DNA of 64,000 nucleotides from Vanessa cardui (Eukaryota > Arthropoda > Insecta > Lepidoptera > Nymphalidae). The stretch is taken from contig NC_061130.1 of NCBI RefSeq assembly GCF_905220365.1, positions 6,083,501-6,147,500 of the forward strand. Direction: 5' to 3'. Positions within the stretch are counted from its first letter, which is position 1, and each line of letters opens with the position of its first letter. Below are positions 37,791 through 49,130 of this stretch, one piece after another. Made by a program: the position numbers and the translations under genes. The notes under the pieces are model-generated. The model saw only the letters and a program-made list of their open reading frames with translations, was not told the DNA's origin and did not search any database.

Positions 37791-37918
37791 TTAAACAGTT
37801 TTCAAAAGATAACTTTATGTCATAGTCCAGGAATTTTAGTACCGAAAATCGGTCTGCTCTGCATAAAATCCTTCTACGTGATTTTTCGATTGGATTATGT
37901 CAGAGGGTGCCTCCTAAG

Positions 37919-37971
37919 TATAAAACCGAGTTTCTGTCGCCCGCAACTGCGAGCGTTAGCCGCCATCTTGG
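37919..37971 (+). promoter_or_regulatory. Possible promoter-like block
   Basis: A TATAAAA at 37919-37925 is followed 34 bases later by gccgccatcttgg at 37959-37971, a good match to YY1/Pho-type sites. It lies just upstream of the CRE-bearing tandem array. This is motif matching only; no downstream gene was identified. Confidence 0.25.
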
Positions 37972-38010
37972 TAAACGTTTCTCTGCATTATCTTGACACG
38001 ATTGACACTC

Positions 38011-38469
38011 GTGACGTCAGCATTGCTGACGTCACGTGTGTCAGTATTTCGATCTTTAACCATCATCGGTGGTATGAAGTTGAACCCTTCCTAAATTTGA
38101 TCCTTACTGATTTATTCCAATATGAGGCGTTCCGATCGCTCCGACGGCTCGAATAAGCATGTCGTGACGTCAGCATTGCTGACGTCACGAGTGTCAGTGT
38201 TTCGATCTTTAACCATCATCGGTGGTATGAAGTTGAACCCTTCCTAAATTTGATCCTTACTGAATTATTCCAATATGAGGCGTTCCGATCGCTCCGACGG
38301 CTCGAATAAGCATGTCGTGACGTCAGCATTGCTGACGTCACGAGTGTCAGTGTTTCGATCTTTAACCATCATCGGTGGTATGAAGTTGAACCCTTCCTAA
38401 ATTTGATCCTTACTGAATTATTCCAATATGAGGCGTTCCGATCGCTCCGACGGCTCGAATAAGCATGTC
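38011..38469 (+). repeat. Three 153-bp tandem repeats with CRE palindromes
   Basis: Three head-to-tail copies begin at 38011, 38164 and 38317. Copies 2 and 3 are virtually identical; copy 1 differs at a few sites. Each starts with a palindrome whose arms are tgacgtcagca and its reverse complement around one central T, extending to 13-14 bases per arm. Each palindrome therefore contains two TGACGTCA boxes (the CREB/ATF consensus) 15 bases apart: 38012, 38027, 38165, 38180, 38318, 38333. The array may be an enhancer or a transposon-derived minisatellite. Confidence 0.93.
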
Positions 38470-39103
38470 GATACCCGCGGGCGCTTGGTCCTTTATAACA
38501 AAAATAGGTGGGTAGACTTATTCACTCAACATTACACCTTTACAAACACTAAAATATTTTAGACTAATTTAATATTTCACAATTCACTAACAATTAATAA
38601 TTTAACAATCTAACAGTTTTAAATTATTATTTCCGGACACGAGTTTTTCTTAAATTCGTTGTTTTGCGCCGACATGTACAAGTAAATTTATTTCTCTTTT
38701 TTAACCAAATATGTTTAAATGTCTACTTTCGAGGTATAACAAAATGAGAATTTCATGAAAATCGTTCATATCAGACTAGCTCGTAAAAATAGTGATATTT
38801 TAATCATCTTTGGTAGTAAGATTAATTTACTTAGAGTTTTTTAAACTTGTACCTAAATACAACTTTAACTTTTTCACGGAAAGTACGGAAAGAGCATAGC
38901 AGATCCTTGTTTTTACCAAAACAATATATAAATATTTTATTAAACAAGTGACCCGAACAAATATTTGGTTAAATTTTTAATGAGATTTATATTGTTAGAA
39001 TACCAACAAACTTGGCTGTCTTTGCGGAAATTCATTATATTTGCCTAGTTGCGGTTATGTAGTTTTGTTTTGTTTTTTTATATCACTGCTGTTAGATATA
39101 TGT
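38470..39103. other. Non-coding stretch
   Basis: Lies between the tandem array and the TIR element. It contains a ccgcgggcgcttggtcct patch directly after the array; otherwise nothing was recognised. Confidence 0.4.
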
Positions 39104-39125
39104 GGGTGATTCTACGATAAGAGGT
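39104..39125 (+). repeat. Left terminal inverted repeat
   Basis: Twenty-two bases beginning gggtgattctac and ending aagaggt, exactly complementary to 41395-41416. The next dozen internal bases are partly similar as well. Confidence 0.92.
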
Positions 39126-39560
39126 TTCAAGTCCATAGACAATACGGCCACGGAGAAAAGTTGCTGTTTTTTCATCAAACACTTATATTACTATTGTTCC
39201 TATTTATGTATCTTTTCACAGAAGGGCAATTCAATTAATGCATATTTTATTACTTTTTACAAGACCAGGGTAAATACATTGGCTAGGGTAGAGACACCAA
39301 GATCAGGGTAGATACTTATTTGGCCAGGGGATAATGTGTGACAATAAAAGTAACAAAATTAGTAAACTCAACTTTAATTAAACATTGTATTTAACATATG
39401 ATCAGACTATAATAATTACCAATCATATTAAAAATTAACAGACTATATTATTTCAGCCTTCTCTGAAATTTTAAACAAAAGTATCTTTAATGTCATTTCA
39501 AAATATATGAAATTAACATGGTTTGGTACTTACAACAAATAATAACACATTCAAATTCAA

Positions 39561-39729
39561 GAACAACAACAAGAGCCTGTTAATTTCTCACTGCTGGGCA
39601 AAGGCCAAGTCTCCCTTTGAAAAGGTTTGGGACATATTCCACCACGTTGTTCCGATGCGCGTTGGTGGAATATACATGTGGCAAAATTTCAATGAAATTA
39701 GACGTGCTCTAACCACTGGGCCAGTTTTG
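39561..39729 (-). mobile_element. Internally deleted SINE nested in TIR element
   Basis: The 3' part of the (GTT)n SINE (tail, body to atttcaatgaaatt) is joined directly to a scrap of the tRNA head (gtgctctaaccactgggcca). The middle and the B box are missing. It inserted after the TIR element was in place, unless it was carried along. Confidence 0.85.
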
Positions 39730-39909
39730 TTCTCATTTGTTAATACTAATCAGACCAGGGTAGATAGACTTTTAAGTAATACAAATCGGACTTGCGATAA
39801 CTAGAATAATTTTCATATTACGTATGCACGTACGTTCTCTAAATCAACTTGTTTAATTATAACATAAAATTCCATAACACTTGATAAACACGCAAGTACC
39901 GGGAAAACT

Positions 39910-40508
39910 CTTTATTGTTCTTTGATTTTGATTTGAGGATATTTTCAATGTCAATGACGAAACCTTTGATGCTGGGACAGTTCTTCTGAATAGCAATTGT
40001 CAGCCACTAACAACTAATCAGTCTGCTGATCTTTTTAGCTCCTACACTATCAGGAGAAACCGTTACCGTGTACAGGTTCATGGTAATTCGGGACTTAACT
40101 GGGACTTCGGGGATGACAAGAAAGTAAAACATGTCTCTGTTGCGGTATTGTGTTACGGTTCCATCGCTCCAGAAATGGATAATCACTACTTCGGGTGGCG
40201 GGCACATATGGGTTAAGCCGAATGTAACTAATTTTGTGCCCTCAAACAATAAATAGCAAGTAATTTTATTTGATTGTCTAAGCTCTCTTGCTTTCTTTTT
40301 CCATATCTTACGTGCCTTACGTTACTCTCTAGGAGTCATTTGGCTGACAGTGTTTATAATTCCTTTCTCCTTCTTTTTTAAATATTTTGCTTTATCTTTT
40401 TGGTTTTGTAATTCATATTTTTGGGATCATTTTTAATCTTTTCATACTGTAGTCTCTCTGCTTCACGCTGTAATCTTTCTTCATATGTTAACTTTCTCCC
40501 AGGGGCCA
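39910..40508 (-). pseudogene. Broken ORF of the TIR element
   Basis: The minus-strand frame starts MAPGRKLTYEERLQREAERL, a basic, helix-prone N-terminus. Near 40440 a one-base shift moves the continuing sequence (KAKYLKKKEKG, then MTPRE, a TAA at 40322-40324, and RKARKIWKKKARELRQ) to another frame. The next part, in the frame at 40007-40249, carries TFGLTHMCPPPEV and IIHFWSDGTVTQYRNRDMFY, then after one more stop QKNCPSIKGFVIDIENIL. From memory, a basic N-terminus with a central HFxSDGPxxQYRxK motif occurs in a family of uncharacterised proteins in insects and cnidarians, possibly transposon-borne. Parts between the conserved blocks look deleted. Non-functional. Confidence 0.55.
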
Positions 40509-41394
40509 TTCTCTGTAATAATATTATATATAATAACAATATTAACCGAGAACCTACTTTATATTTCAATTTTAAGAATTTACTAAGATTATTTTAAATA
40601 TTTAAAACTGTTTGTTAATAAAAAAGGGTACATCTAAGTTTATAAACATTATCTGGTCAAAAAGTCTCTCCCCTGATAGTTACCTTGCCAGGGGAAATAT
40701 GGCAGAGGAGAGACGTTTACATGATAAATTCTATTGTTTTAATTAATATAAGAAAATTTTCGGTATAATATGTATCACACTGTAACTATTGCATTATTAT
40801 TGACTTGGACTACTAAATACAAATAAATTAAATGAACAATATAACTTTTATGACTTACCAGGAGAGAGCCACATTGACCTCGCAAAACAACCAACGCGTC
40901 GCAAAAACTAACAAATGACGTCGATCTTAACTCCTCACGTGTTTTGCTTTGCTAACTTCATGTCGATAGATGACTTTGAGCGGTATATGGAATATGCCCG
41001 CTTTATATTTGTGTTGTATTAGCGGAATGAAATTTGCCAGGGTAAATAACCAAAAACAGTGGGACAAAAGTTCAGTTTAAAAAAAATCCAAATATATAAA
41101 AATTGTCCTATTTTTCCTTTATAATACTTAAAAATATTTATTACAGTTTGTGTCTGAAATACTTCAGTTAAATCACTGATACAGAGAAAGTATGCATCGT
41201 TACCAATTTAAACTGAAACCGATAAGGGACAGGCCAGGGTAGAGACTTTTTAAGACTTTATAAGAAACTTCCGAAAAATATACTTCAATTAGGCATTTCA
41301 ACGTAACGTTATTTAATAAAGCACAATAAGGTGATGTGTTTAATTGCAAAAAATAGAATAACATTTATATTTTAAGCTGTTTGCCGCACAAGTT

Positions 41395-41416
41395 ACCTCT
41401 TATCGTAGAATCACCC
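41395..41416 (-). repeat. Right terminal inverted repeat
   Basis: Exact inverted copy of 39104-39125. Followed by atgtatgtatgtg. Confidence 0.92.
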
Positions 41417-41420
41417 ATGT

Positions 41421-42280
41421 ATGTATGTGTTATGTACTGTTTTGGACAATAGTTTTGTGAACTAACACAAGTACATATATACTCGTATAAATCGTTTTTA
41501 TTACACAATAGATTTGATTAGTTGGCAAGTGATTTTTTGATTGTTAACTTTCACAGGCACACTAGTGTTTGTAGGAGAATACTAACTTTCTTACCAGTTA
41601 TTCGCTTTCCGATATTGTTTTGTTACAAGCCTGTAATTACTCCTGAATTCGTCTTGTACAAAAATCTCGATGCCCCGATACTTCAATAATCAGTCACTAT
41701 ATTTATAATATAAAGAAAATTATTGATACAATTACTAAAGGTTGTTTTATAACTACAAAATAATTTGAATAGGACTTGGCTTCTATGAGATCTCAAAACC
41801 TTTTTTTATGATGGAAAGACTGCATCGAGAGACTTGGCATTTTTTTACATTTAATGTTTTTGGTGGGACTTTATAAGGCACCATCAGCTTACCAAGGTTT
41901 GTTATTTGATTAGCAATATTTTTTTTTATAAATTCTGTATTATTTTCAGTAGGTATTTGAATTAATATTGCTTATTATATTTTCAGAACCACTGGCAATC
42001 ACCAAAGAAAAATACAGTGATCTTCAAGTGCTAAAGGAGTTTTTGTCCACATGAAGCTAAATGTTATTTGAATTCACTTCCACATTAGGGGTCTAACCAT
42101 TATGTAGTAGTTAAATAAATTTCAAAAAGATGTTATAAAATAATATTAAGTTTATAACAATTTATTAGTTTCAAATATTGATTATTTAGTAGCAAAATAA
42201 GTTTCGAAGCGATATTATTAAATACATGTTAAAAGATTGATGACTAGTTACTTTTATAATTGAGCTATAATAGTGAATGT
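41421..42280. other. Non-coding stretch
   Basis: A short ATGT microsatellite adjoins the TIR element. Nothing else was recognised. Confidence 0.4.
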
Positions 42281-42561
42281 CAATACTAAACGGTAGAACG
42301 GGTGTATCTTAACCGATCGTACGTTCATGCCCAGTGAAACACCACGTGCTAAGCTCTACGTGCTTGATTTGTATTTACATTTCATCACGTGATCGGTGAC
42401 TAAAATAAACACCGGAAAACCTTCATGTGTCTAATTTCAATGAAATTATCCCACATGTGTATCCACCCGCATTGGAATAGCGACGTAGAATAAGCTCTTC
42501 CTCAATGGAAGAAGAGCTCGCAGCCTGGAAGCGGATTATTTACAAGTTGTTACTGTTGCTG
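42281..42561 (+). repeat. Decayed SINE copy
   Basis: Retains ggtagaacgggtgtatctta, ccgcattggaatagcg and a GTT-like tail (gttgttactgttgctg). The A and B boxes are ruined. It is an old member of the (GTT)n family. Confidence 0.7.
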
Positions 42562-42949
42562 TATACTACTTCATAAAAGACATACAATATTCATTTTACT
42601 GTTTCATGTCATAGGTTGGCGGGCTCGCAAATTGATGCAGTTTATGAGCTTGTCGGTGTGTACTTTATTACTTTATAGTACTCAAAATAAAAATATAATT
42701 TATTTAAGAAATACATATAACACTTTACACTTCATATTTCCAACGAAAAAATATTTTCCTCGGCATAATTGGTCATGTGTTTCCGTTAAACCAATCTATT
42801 TGTTCCTGTAACATAAGATAATAAGCCTCAGGATATATTCTATGTCCATTTGGTTCTAGTAACATGACTTGTTTTTAACGACACCCAACTTATATAAGTT
42901 GATGAATTTTAGGATACATATAAGGTAGGGTTTTTGGGTCAAGATTGGC

Positions 42950-43069
42950 CAAGTTCAGTAAGCCAATAATTGCTTTAGAAACTAAGATGTTTTGTGCCTT
43001 GTGTCTGTATTAACATTGGCTCGCAACCCATTTGAATTGAATCTCATTAATACTAAGTATTAGCTACCC
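42950..43069 (+). repeat. Decayed dispersed repeat, left part
   Basis: Matches the second half of the repeat at 16517-16798 (actaagatgttttgtgcctt, then tactaagtattagctaccc). It is interrupted by the SINE at 43070; the right part resumes at 43383-43426 (cccagacgggatt). Confidence 0.65.
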
Positions 43070-43382
43070 GAGTCGAGATGGCCCAGTGGTTAGAACGCGT
43101 GCATCTTAACCGATGATTGCGGGTTCAAACCCAGGCAAGCACCGCTGATTCATGTGCTTAATTTGTCTTAATAATTCTTAGTCTTATTAATCTCAGCGGT
43201 GAAGGAAAACATCGTGAGGAAACCTGCATGTGACAAATTTCATAGAAATTCTGCTACATGTGTATTCCACCAACCCACAGTGGAACAGCGTGGTGGAATA
43301 TGTTCCAAAACCTTCTCCTAAAAGGGAGAGGAGGCCTTGAGCCCAGCAGTGGGAATTTACAGGCTGTTGTTGTTGTTGTTTG
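43070..43382 (+). mobile_element. tRNA-derived SINE nested in older repeat
   Basis: Full-length copy with intact A and B boxes and tail gttgttgttgttgtt. An exact 11-bp target duplication attagctaccc lies at 43059-43069 and 43383-43393, inside the older repeat. Confidence 0.94.
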
Positions 43383-43393
43383 ATTAGCTACCC

Positions 43394-43426
43394 AGACGGG
43401 ATTACTCATATTCATTCCGTTAAGTA
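43394..43426 (+). repeat. Decayed dispersed repeat, right part
   Basis: Continuation of the repeat at 42950-43069 after the SINE: agacgggatt then gttaagta, matching the repeat's end. Confidence 0.55.
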
Positions 43427-43836
43427 AACATACCTGAGTCATCATCACCAACCTTCCACCACGGCCGGCATCTTTCTCATGGTCGTCTGTAATAGAACGC
43501 AAAAGGTATGGAACCTTTCGAGCAACAGTCTGTCCAAAGCATCTTTTTCTTCTGTGAAGAAATTTGGTGTTTATTTTACTGCATGACTTTCATGCAAAAC
43601 ATACTAAATTTAATAAATTCAATTCTTTAAGAAGAATTACGAATTAGTTGAAAGTTCGAAGTTAGTTGAATATGAAAATTAATTAGTTTAGTTAACAAAA
43701 TTTTAGCGTACGAACAAAATGTATAGTTTTTAAAAAAAGAAATATTATTATATAATATACAAAAAAAAATACTCAATAGATGTTACGAAAACTGTACCTA
43801 AATTCATTTATTTTATAATGTTGTTTTAAGGTTTAA

Positions 43837-44132
43837 GAGTCGAGATGGCCCAGTGGTTAGAACGCGTGCATCTTAACTGATGATTGCGGGTTCAAACCCA
43901 GGCAAGCACCGCTATTTCATGTGCTTAATTTGTCTTTATAATTCATCTCGTGTTCAGCGGTGAAGGAAAACATCGTGAGGAAACCTGCATATGACAAATT
44001 TCATAGAAATTCTGCCACATGTGTATTCCACCAACCCGCATTGGAACAGCGTGGTGGAATATGTTCCAAACCTTCTCCTCAAAGGGAGAGGAGGCCTTTA
44101 GCCCAGCAGTGGGAATTTACAGGCCGTTGTTG
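43837..44132 (+). mobile_element. tRNA-derived SINE, full length
   Basis: Intact head, body close to the family norm, and a short tail (gttgttg). It lies only 455 bases from the SINE at 43070 in the same orientation. No clear target duplication. Confidence 0.93.
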
Positions 44133-45833
44133 AAGCTAGCCTTAAGATTAATTTAACAACACATACAATTAAGAAAATATACACGCATTCCATATTATAG
44201 TCGAGAATTAATAAGTATTTAGAAAAGAACAAAATTTCATTTTACTTGTTCAAAGTCCGTAAAAAGCTTCTATTTCATAACCATGAAATTCAAATAATCT
44301 TTAAATTCGTTTAAAGGACTCCCGCATCCACTTTATATTTATATTTTAATTCGAAACCTTTAATAGTGGCTTCGCTAAAATTCATGACATAGCTGTTTCG
44401 TAAATTTCAAAATGAGAATCAAGAAGTCGGCCAGTGAGTAAGTCGATTCAATTCAATGTCAAAGTTGCTTAATCTGCTTGTACCAAAAGCGGAGTATCTT
44501 TTGCTTGGAAAATATAACAGGAAGCTTTTGTTTGCTCACTAAAAGGAACCGGTACTCGACGCTGTGAGTGTTCACCATTCATAATAATATTCATTAACAC
44601 AGTAAGTTTTGGTAAAGAATAATTGCAGAGATTAGAGTACGTTTTATTATACAGTGGTATTACACCTTAAACGTTGTAAAATTAATAAGCATTTGGTATA
44701 AATTACTTAATGATATATGAATTTAATATATACAAACCTTATTATTTAATACGGTTTGTATATATATCGGTTTGAAATTAGATTGAACTAAATCCGTTAA
44801 TAATATATACTTATAATGAAAAATAAATGTTTTCGATTATATTTATTTTTATCATATTTTGAAGTCAAGATAAATAGATCAAACTATTATTTTATGTAAT
44901 AACTTTAAAATCGACTTCCTGAGAAACAAAAGGGTACCAACGATTACATTGGGTGTGATTTAAAGGTATTACGTATTACAAACTTTTTTTAAATCGGTTT
45001 CAAGTCCAATTAACGTAGTCCAACTACGTATGATTAACTTAGCAATATTAACATTTTTTTTGTTAATGATCATAATTACTATACATATATGGTACGAATA
45101 TTTTTTTTATTATGGAATAATATTTTTTCATACAAATAATTTAAACATTAATTTAAGGTATACCTACAATTAGGGCGTAATATTGGAGATTTATGAAGAG
45201 GAAAAATATAACAAAATAACCAACATGATAATATAAGCACGACTGATAATAAATATATGCCCTTCAAATAATTATATTGGTTTTGAATACAAGTCGCTGG
45301 CTCTGTTATTTTTTTAAACTATAATGTTAAATAATAATTAAATTGGTTTGTGGGTGATGTTTGACTGTATGTATACACATTTTTATAAAATATTCAAATT
45401 TGTTTTTATTTTTTTTTTAATTATTTTTTTCATATATTTTAATTGATAAAAAATATTTTTAAAAGGATAATAGCCTAATGGTAAATCCGATCATGATTAG
45501 ACCCGATAATCCAGATCGCCCTGACCTGCAACCGCCTTTCAAAAATAAAAGATAAGTACTGGCAATAATTTTTCGGTATTTTTTATTTACTCTAGGTCTA
45601 CTCGTATCTATTACACAAGTTCATTTTCCGTCTGGCCTTATTATCCAAGGATAGCTTTTATCGGTTGTATATTGTGATTTATACTATTTATTTTAGTGAA
45701 AAGATACACTAATAATATACATATAGATACATTACAATCTGTACATGTTATAAAATTAGAGTCTGTTTTAAAATAGCACATACAAGCACATAATAGCAAA
45801 TACACGGTACATAGAACAAAATAACATTTTTTA
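44133..45833. other. Non-coding stretch
   Basis: No exon recognised. A 12-bp hairpin (tatatacaaacc and its complement, 14-base loop) is at 44727-44764. Confidence 0.4.
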
Positions 45834-45999
45834 CAATTTTTGTCAGTCTGTTTGTTCCGGCTAATCTCTGGAACGGCCGGACCGATTTTGATGGGACTTT
45901 CACTGGCAGATAACTGATATAATAAGAATTAACTTAGGCTATAATAATATTTTCTTTGTTAAATTCAAACGCGTAAAAATTCGCGGGCACAGCTAGTAT
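45834..45999 (+). repeat. Repeat ending in CTAGT, Helitron-like end
   Basis: Contains ctctggaacggccggaccga then ttttgatgggactttcactg and ends cgcgggcacagctagt. The CTAG end after a GC-rich stretch would fit a Helitron 3' terminus, but no hairpin or 5' end was confirmed. Confidence 0.45.
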
Positions 46000-46049
46000 A
46001 CAATAAAAAATAAAACGCAGTTATATATTATATGATCCTATTCTTTCGT

Positions 46050-46385
46050 TCGATTTCTTTTGTCAATGGATAAGATCCTTCTAAACGCGAGTAACGTGTT
46101 GTAACCAGTGCACAAATATATCCGCAAGCACACATCTGTATTATTGTGTGTCTCTTCATCATTCATCATCCAGTAGGTCATCAATTCGATACGACCGGAG
46201 AGAGAGATCAGCGCGGGAGAATTAACACTGTCATCTAAACTTAGGCCTGTTACTAAGAATTTATTGACAGAAACATTCCATAATGTTTTATTATATCGAC
46301 AAAGAGATCGAAACCAGGGCCTCAAGATCTGCAATCTTACGCACGAGGAAAAATCAGCCATGCGCTGATATACACATAACTTCAT
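46050..46385 (-). mobile_element. SINE, third family
   Basis: On the minus strand it begins gcgcatggctgatttttcct, with cgtgcgtaagattgcag, ccctggtttcgatc (B-box-like) and ctctctctccggtcgtatcg. From memory this is a widespread lepidopteran SINE. The 115-codon open frame over it is accidental. Confidence 0.65.
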
Positions 46386-46899
46386 GAAAAACTATTTTAA
46401 GAGGCTTTACATACGAACCTCGTGTAAAAAGCGATTCCCAGTGTTTACCTTTACATTCGCTAAACAGCGTTTATAAGTTAAAGGCCACAAGTTAAAAAAT
46501 AATGTTCCATGGGAAACAACAGAAACAATGTACAATACGATTAAGATATGTTGAATTTAAAAAGATTTTTGTGAAAAAATTACATAATTAGTAGAAACTT
46601 AACTTTATACATTTATTTATAAAATATATTAAAAATAAACAAAAAATATATTCTGTTTGATACTCATAATTTAATGTTAATTTAAAATAATATTATAAAG
46701 GTGGAAAATGTAAGGTACACATACTCTTATGGAAAACAATATTTCTGGATTCGATACCTTGTTTCGTCTATAAGACGAAGGTATAACTTAACATAACGTG
46801 TGGAATGAAAACTATAAGGTATTAAAGATTAATAAGCCTACAAACTTATTACATATCCTGCATACGTAAGCAGTTATAGTTTAGTAAACTAATAGCAAT

Positions 46900-47082
46900 A
46901 TATCTCACTGCTGAACTAAGGCGGCGCTTTTAGAAGCGAAGATTCAGAGCTTATGCGACAATGCTGATGCAATTTGTTCGTACAAATACAAATGTGGCAT
47001 CATTTCATACGACATGTGAGTTTCCCAGACTTTAATCCAGAATCTCTGGTTCAAAATCACGCATTTTAGTCATTATCCCATT
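46900..47082 (-). repeat. Decayed SINE copy
   Basis: Old minus-strand copy of the (GTT)n family: ctcactgctgaactaaggc near the 3' end, a diverged body, and a B-box relic (ctggttcaaaatcacgc). Confidence 0.55.
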
Positions 47083-49017
47083 TACAATCTGAAAATTAAG
47101 AAACATTAATTTAAAAATAAATATATGTATATAATATATGAAACTCCTGCAATAAACACGGCCTTCAGATAAAAATATGCGTAAGAGACTAGGAATAACG
47201 CATGATCTAAAAACGACTCTCCTGATTACTATACTGGTATTAAAACAGACAATAGTAATATATCAAAGGAAGATAGATGTCAAGTTTTGAGGAAGATCTT
47301 AAAAGAGAAAATCAATTATTAGCTGCTGGGTGGGGAAAGTGTTACGCGGTGCACCTGAAACTATAAGTAAGAGGCAGTGGCGGCGCGCGGCCACAGCTTG
47401 AAGTGATGCGTGCACGCGTAGTGTTAAAATATAACTAAACCTTTATAGCACATCACACACAACGGCTTCACAAGTGATATGATAGTGAGTGTCGCTCAAG
47501 TGCAACGTGCTTTTTGACAGCATTTAAGGGTAAATATTTTAATTAAATATATAACACATTAAAAAATATAAATAATTATTTTAGTTCGCTCAGCCGTTTT
47601 GGTAAATAATATTTTGGGTGGTATTTAAAACGATCGACAATTATTGCTTTAAAGGCAAGGTTTTGAAATATATTGCCTTTAAAATATAGCTTTATTAAGT
47701 TGACTATTTAAAACAAAAAGAAAGATATCAGTCATAAAAACGTTACAGAATTTAAAATTAGTTTTATAACATAATTTAAATGTTTTTGAACTTGAGCAAT
47801 AAATAAAACAGCGTTTTCTACGATTGCAACTGATAAACTTCACTTCACTTGCTTTCTTTATAATTGTAAAGAAAATATGTTTAGAACTAGTTTAGACTTA
47901 AATGAATTATTTTCATAGTTATTTATAAGATCGATAAAATTCATTATTTCTAAATTATTTATTTAATACTGATCGATGTCAGCAGTTGTTTCAGATAGAC
48001 TTTGGATTACATTATTAAATCACTAAAATAAATAAATAGTATATTCTTCTTGTTTATACTATTAAACTAATCGTTTTATTTTAACTTTTTAATATTTTTT
48101 TTTCTACTTACTTATTAAGATGACTTCAAAGTTAAATATTACATTTCCTTTTTTTATTAGTCAACTTAATTAATATAAATTAAGCATCTACAAATTAAAA
48201 AATATATTTTTTTTGGGCTTACTTAAATAAACCCATTTTTAGGGTATATTATTATAAATACAAAGAAAGTGTTACATATGATTTTAAATTATTTCTTAAC
48301 ACATACCCAAACAAAGGTCTTATTAGCATCATTAATTCAAAAAACAAACGTAGACACTATTAATATTATAATATAATATATAAACATGTGAATCTGTTTT
48401 CTAATATAAATAATCAAACGATCATCATATAATCAATGATCAGAATCGTATTATATCTAAAGTCACGTTTTTCCCCGTTTAACCCCAATTGTCGTACGAT
48501 AATGTTAATTATGAAATAGAACACACGTGCTAATTAAAATACGTGAATGTTTTAAAATGAACAAACGTCGGTGCAACGAGTGTTGTTATATAATTACAGT
48601 AACAACTTAAATGCAAGGCCACAGTATCAATAGATTTCCAATATTTCGTTACACTTAAAATAGTGATTCACCTAATACCATATTAACAATTGTTATTTTA
48701 TATCGTTTTCATTGAAAATGCAACATTAAGAAATTGTATGTAATTATCCGTTGACTCTCGTATGTCTAAATCGTGCAAAAACTAGTAAATAGTGGAAATA
48801 TAAGTGACAAAAAGTTCAATTCCAATGTTTACTGATGATGTCTTTCACCATTTCAGCAAAAATTACCTTGGTGTTTTATTATTAATTTGCTACTGAAATG
48901 TAGATAAATGAAAGCGAGGCAGACTAATTAATAGGCTGCTTCTTAAAATCTTCATCGCAAAACTGACTCCTTCCAGAATTTGTTTAATTCGTGTTTATAA
49001 TTATTATTACGTTATCA
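47083..49017. other. Non-coding stretch
   Basis: AT-rich. A GC-rich patch (ggcagtggcggcgcgcggcc) lies at about 47372-47420. No exon recognised. Confidence 0.4.
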
Positions 49018-49130
49018 GCAAAAGGAGAAAATCGCGTGTGGAATAAAATTATATCACATGGATTCTAATTCTCGATGAGGTAGAAGAAATTCCAAACCAT
49101 CTCCTTAAGGGTAGAGGAGATCCGTAGTTG
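49018..49130 (+). repeat. Decayed SINE 3' part
   Basis: Body relics gtgtggaataaaat and ccaaaccatctccttaaggg, then gagatccgtag. Old copy of the (GTT)n family. Confidence 0.5.

Larger units (their letters stand above)
39104..41416. mobile_element. 2.3-kb TIR DNA transposon, decayed
   Basis: Bounded by perfect 22-bp terminal inverted repeats (39104-39125 and 41395-41416) that begin gggtgattctacgataag. It is flanked by atgt on both sides; the duplication may be 4 bp, or 8 bp with one mismatch. Inside are a broken minus-strand coding remnant (about 39910-40508), a nested SINE (39561-39729) and about ten copies of a motif like ccagggtagagac. The superfamily is not determined: the TSD is ambiguous because the right flank is an ATGT microsatellite. 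Confidence 0.85.

Noticed and set aside
37878..38156. 92-codon frame across the first tandem repeat
   Set aside because: It crosses from unique sequence into a palindromic minisatellite unit and shows no family features.
38011..38469. CRISPR array
   Set aside because: The repeats are 153 bp and contiguous without unique spacers, in an animal genome.
46038..46385. 115-codon frame
   Set aside because: It coincides with a SINE of the third family and has no protein similarity.
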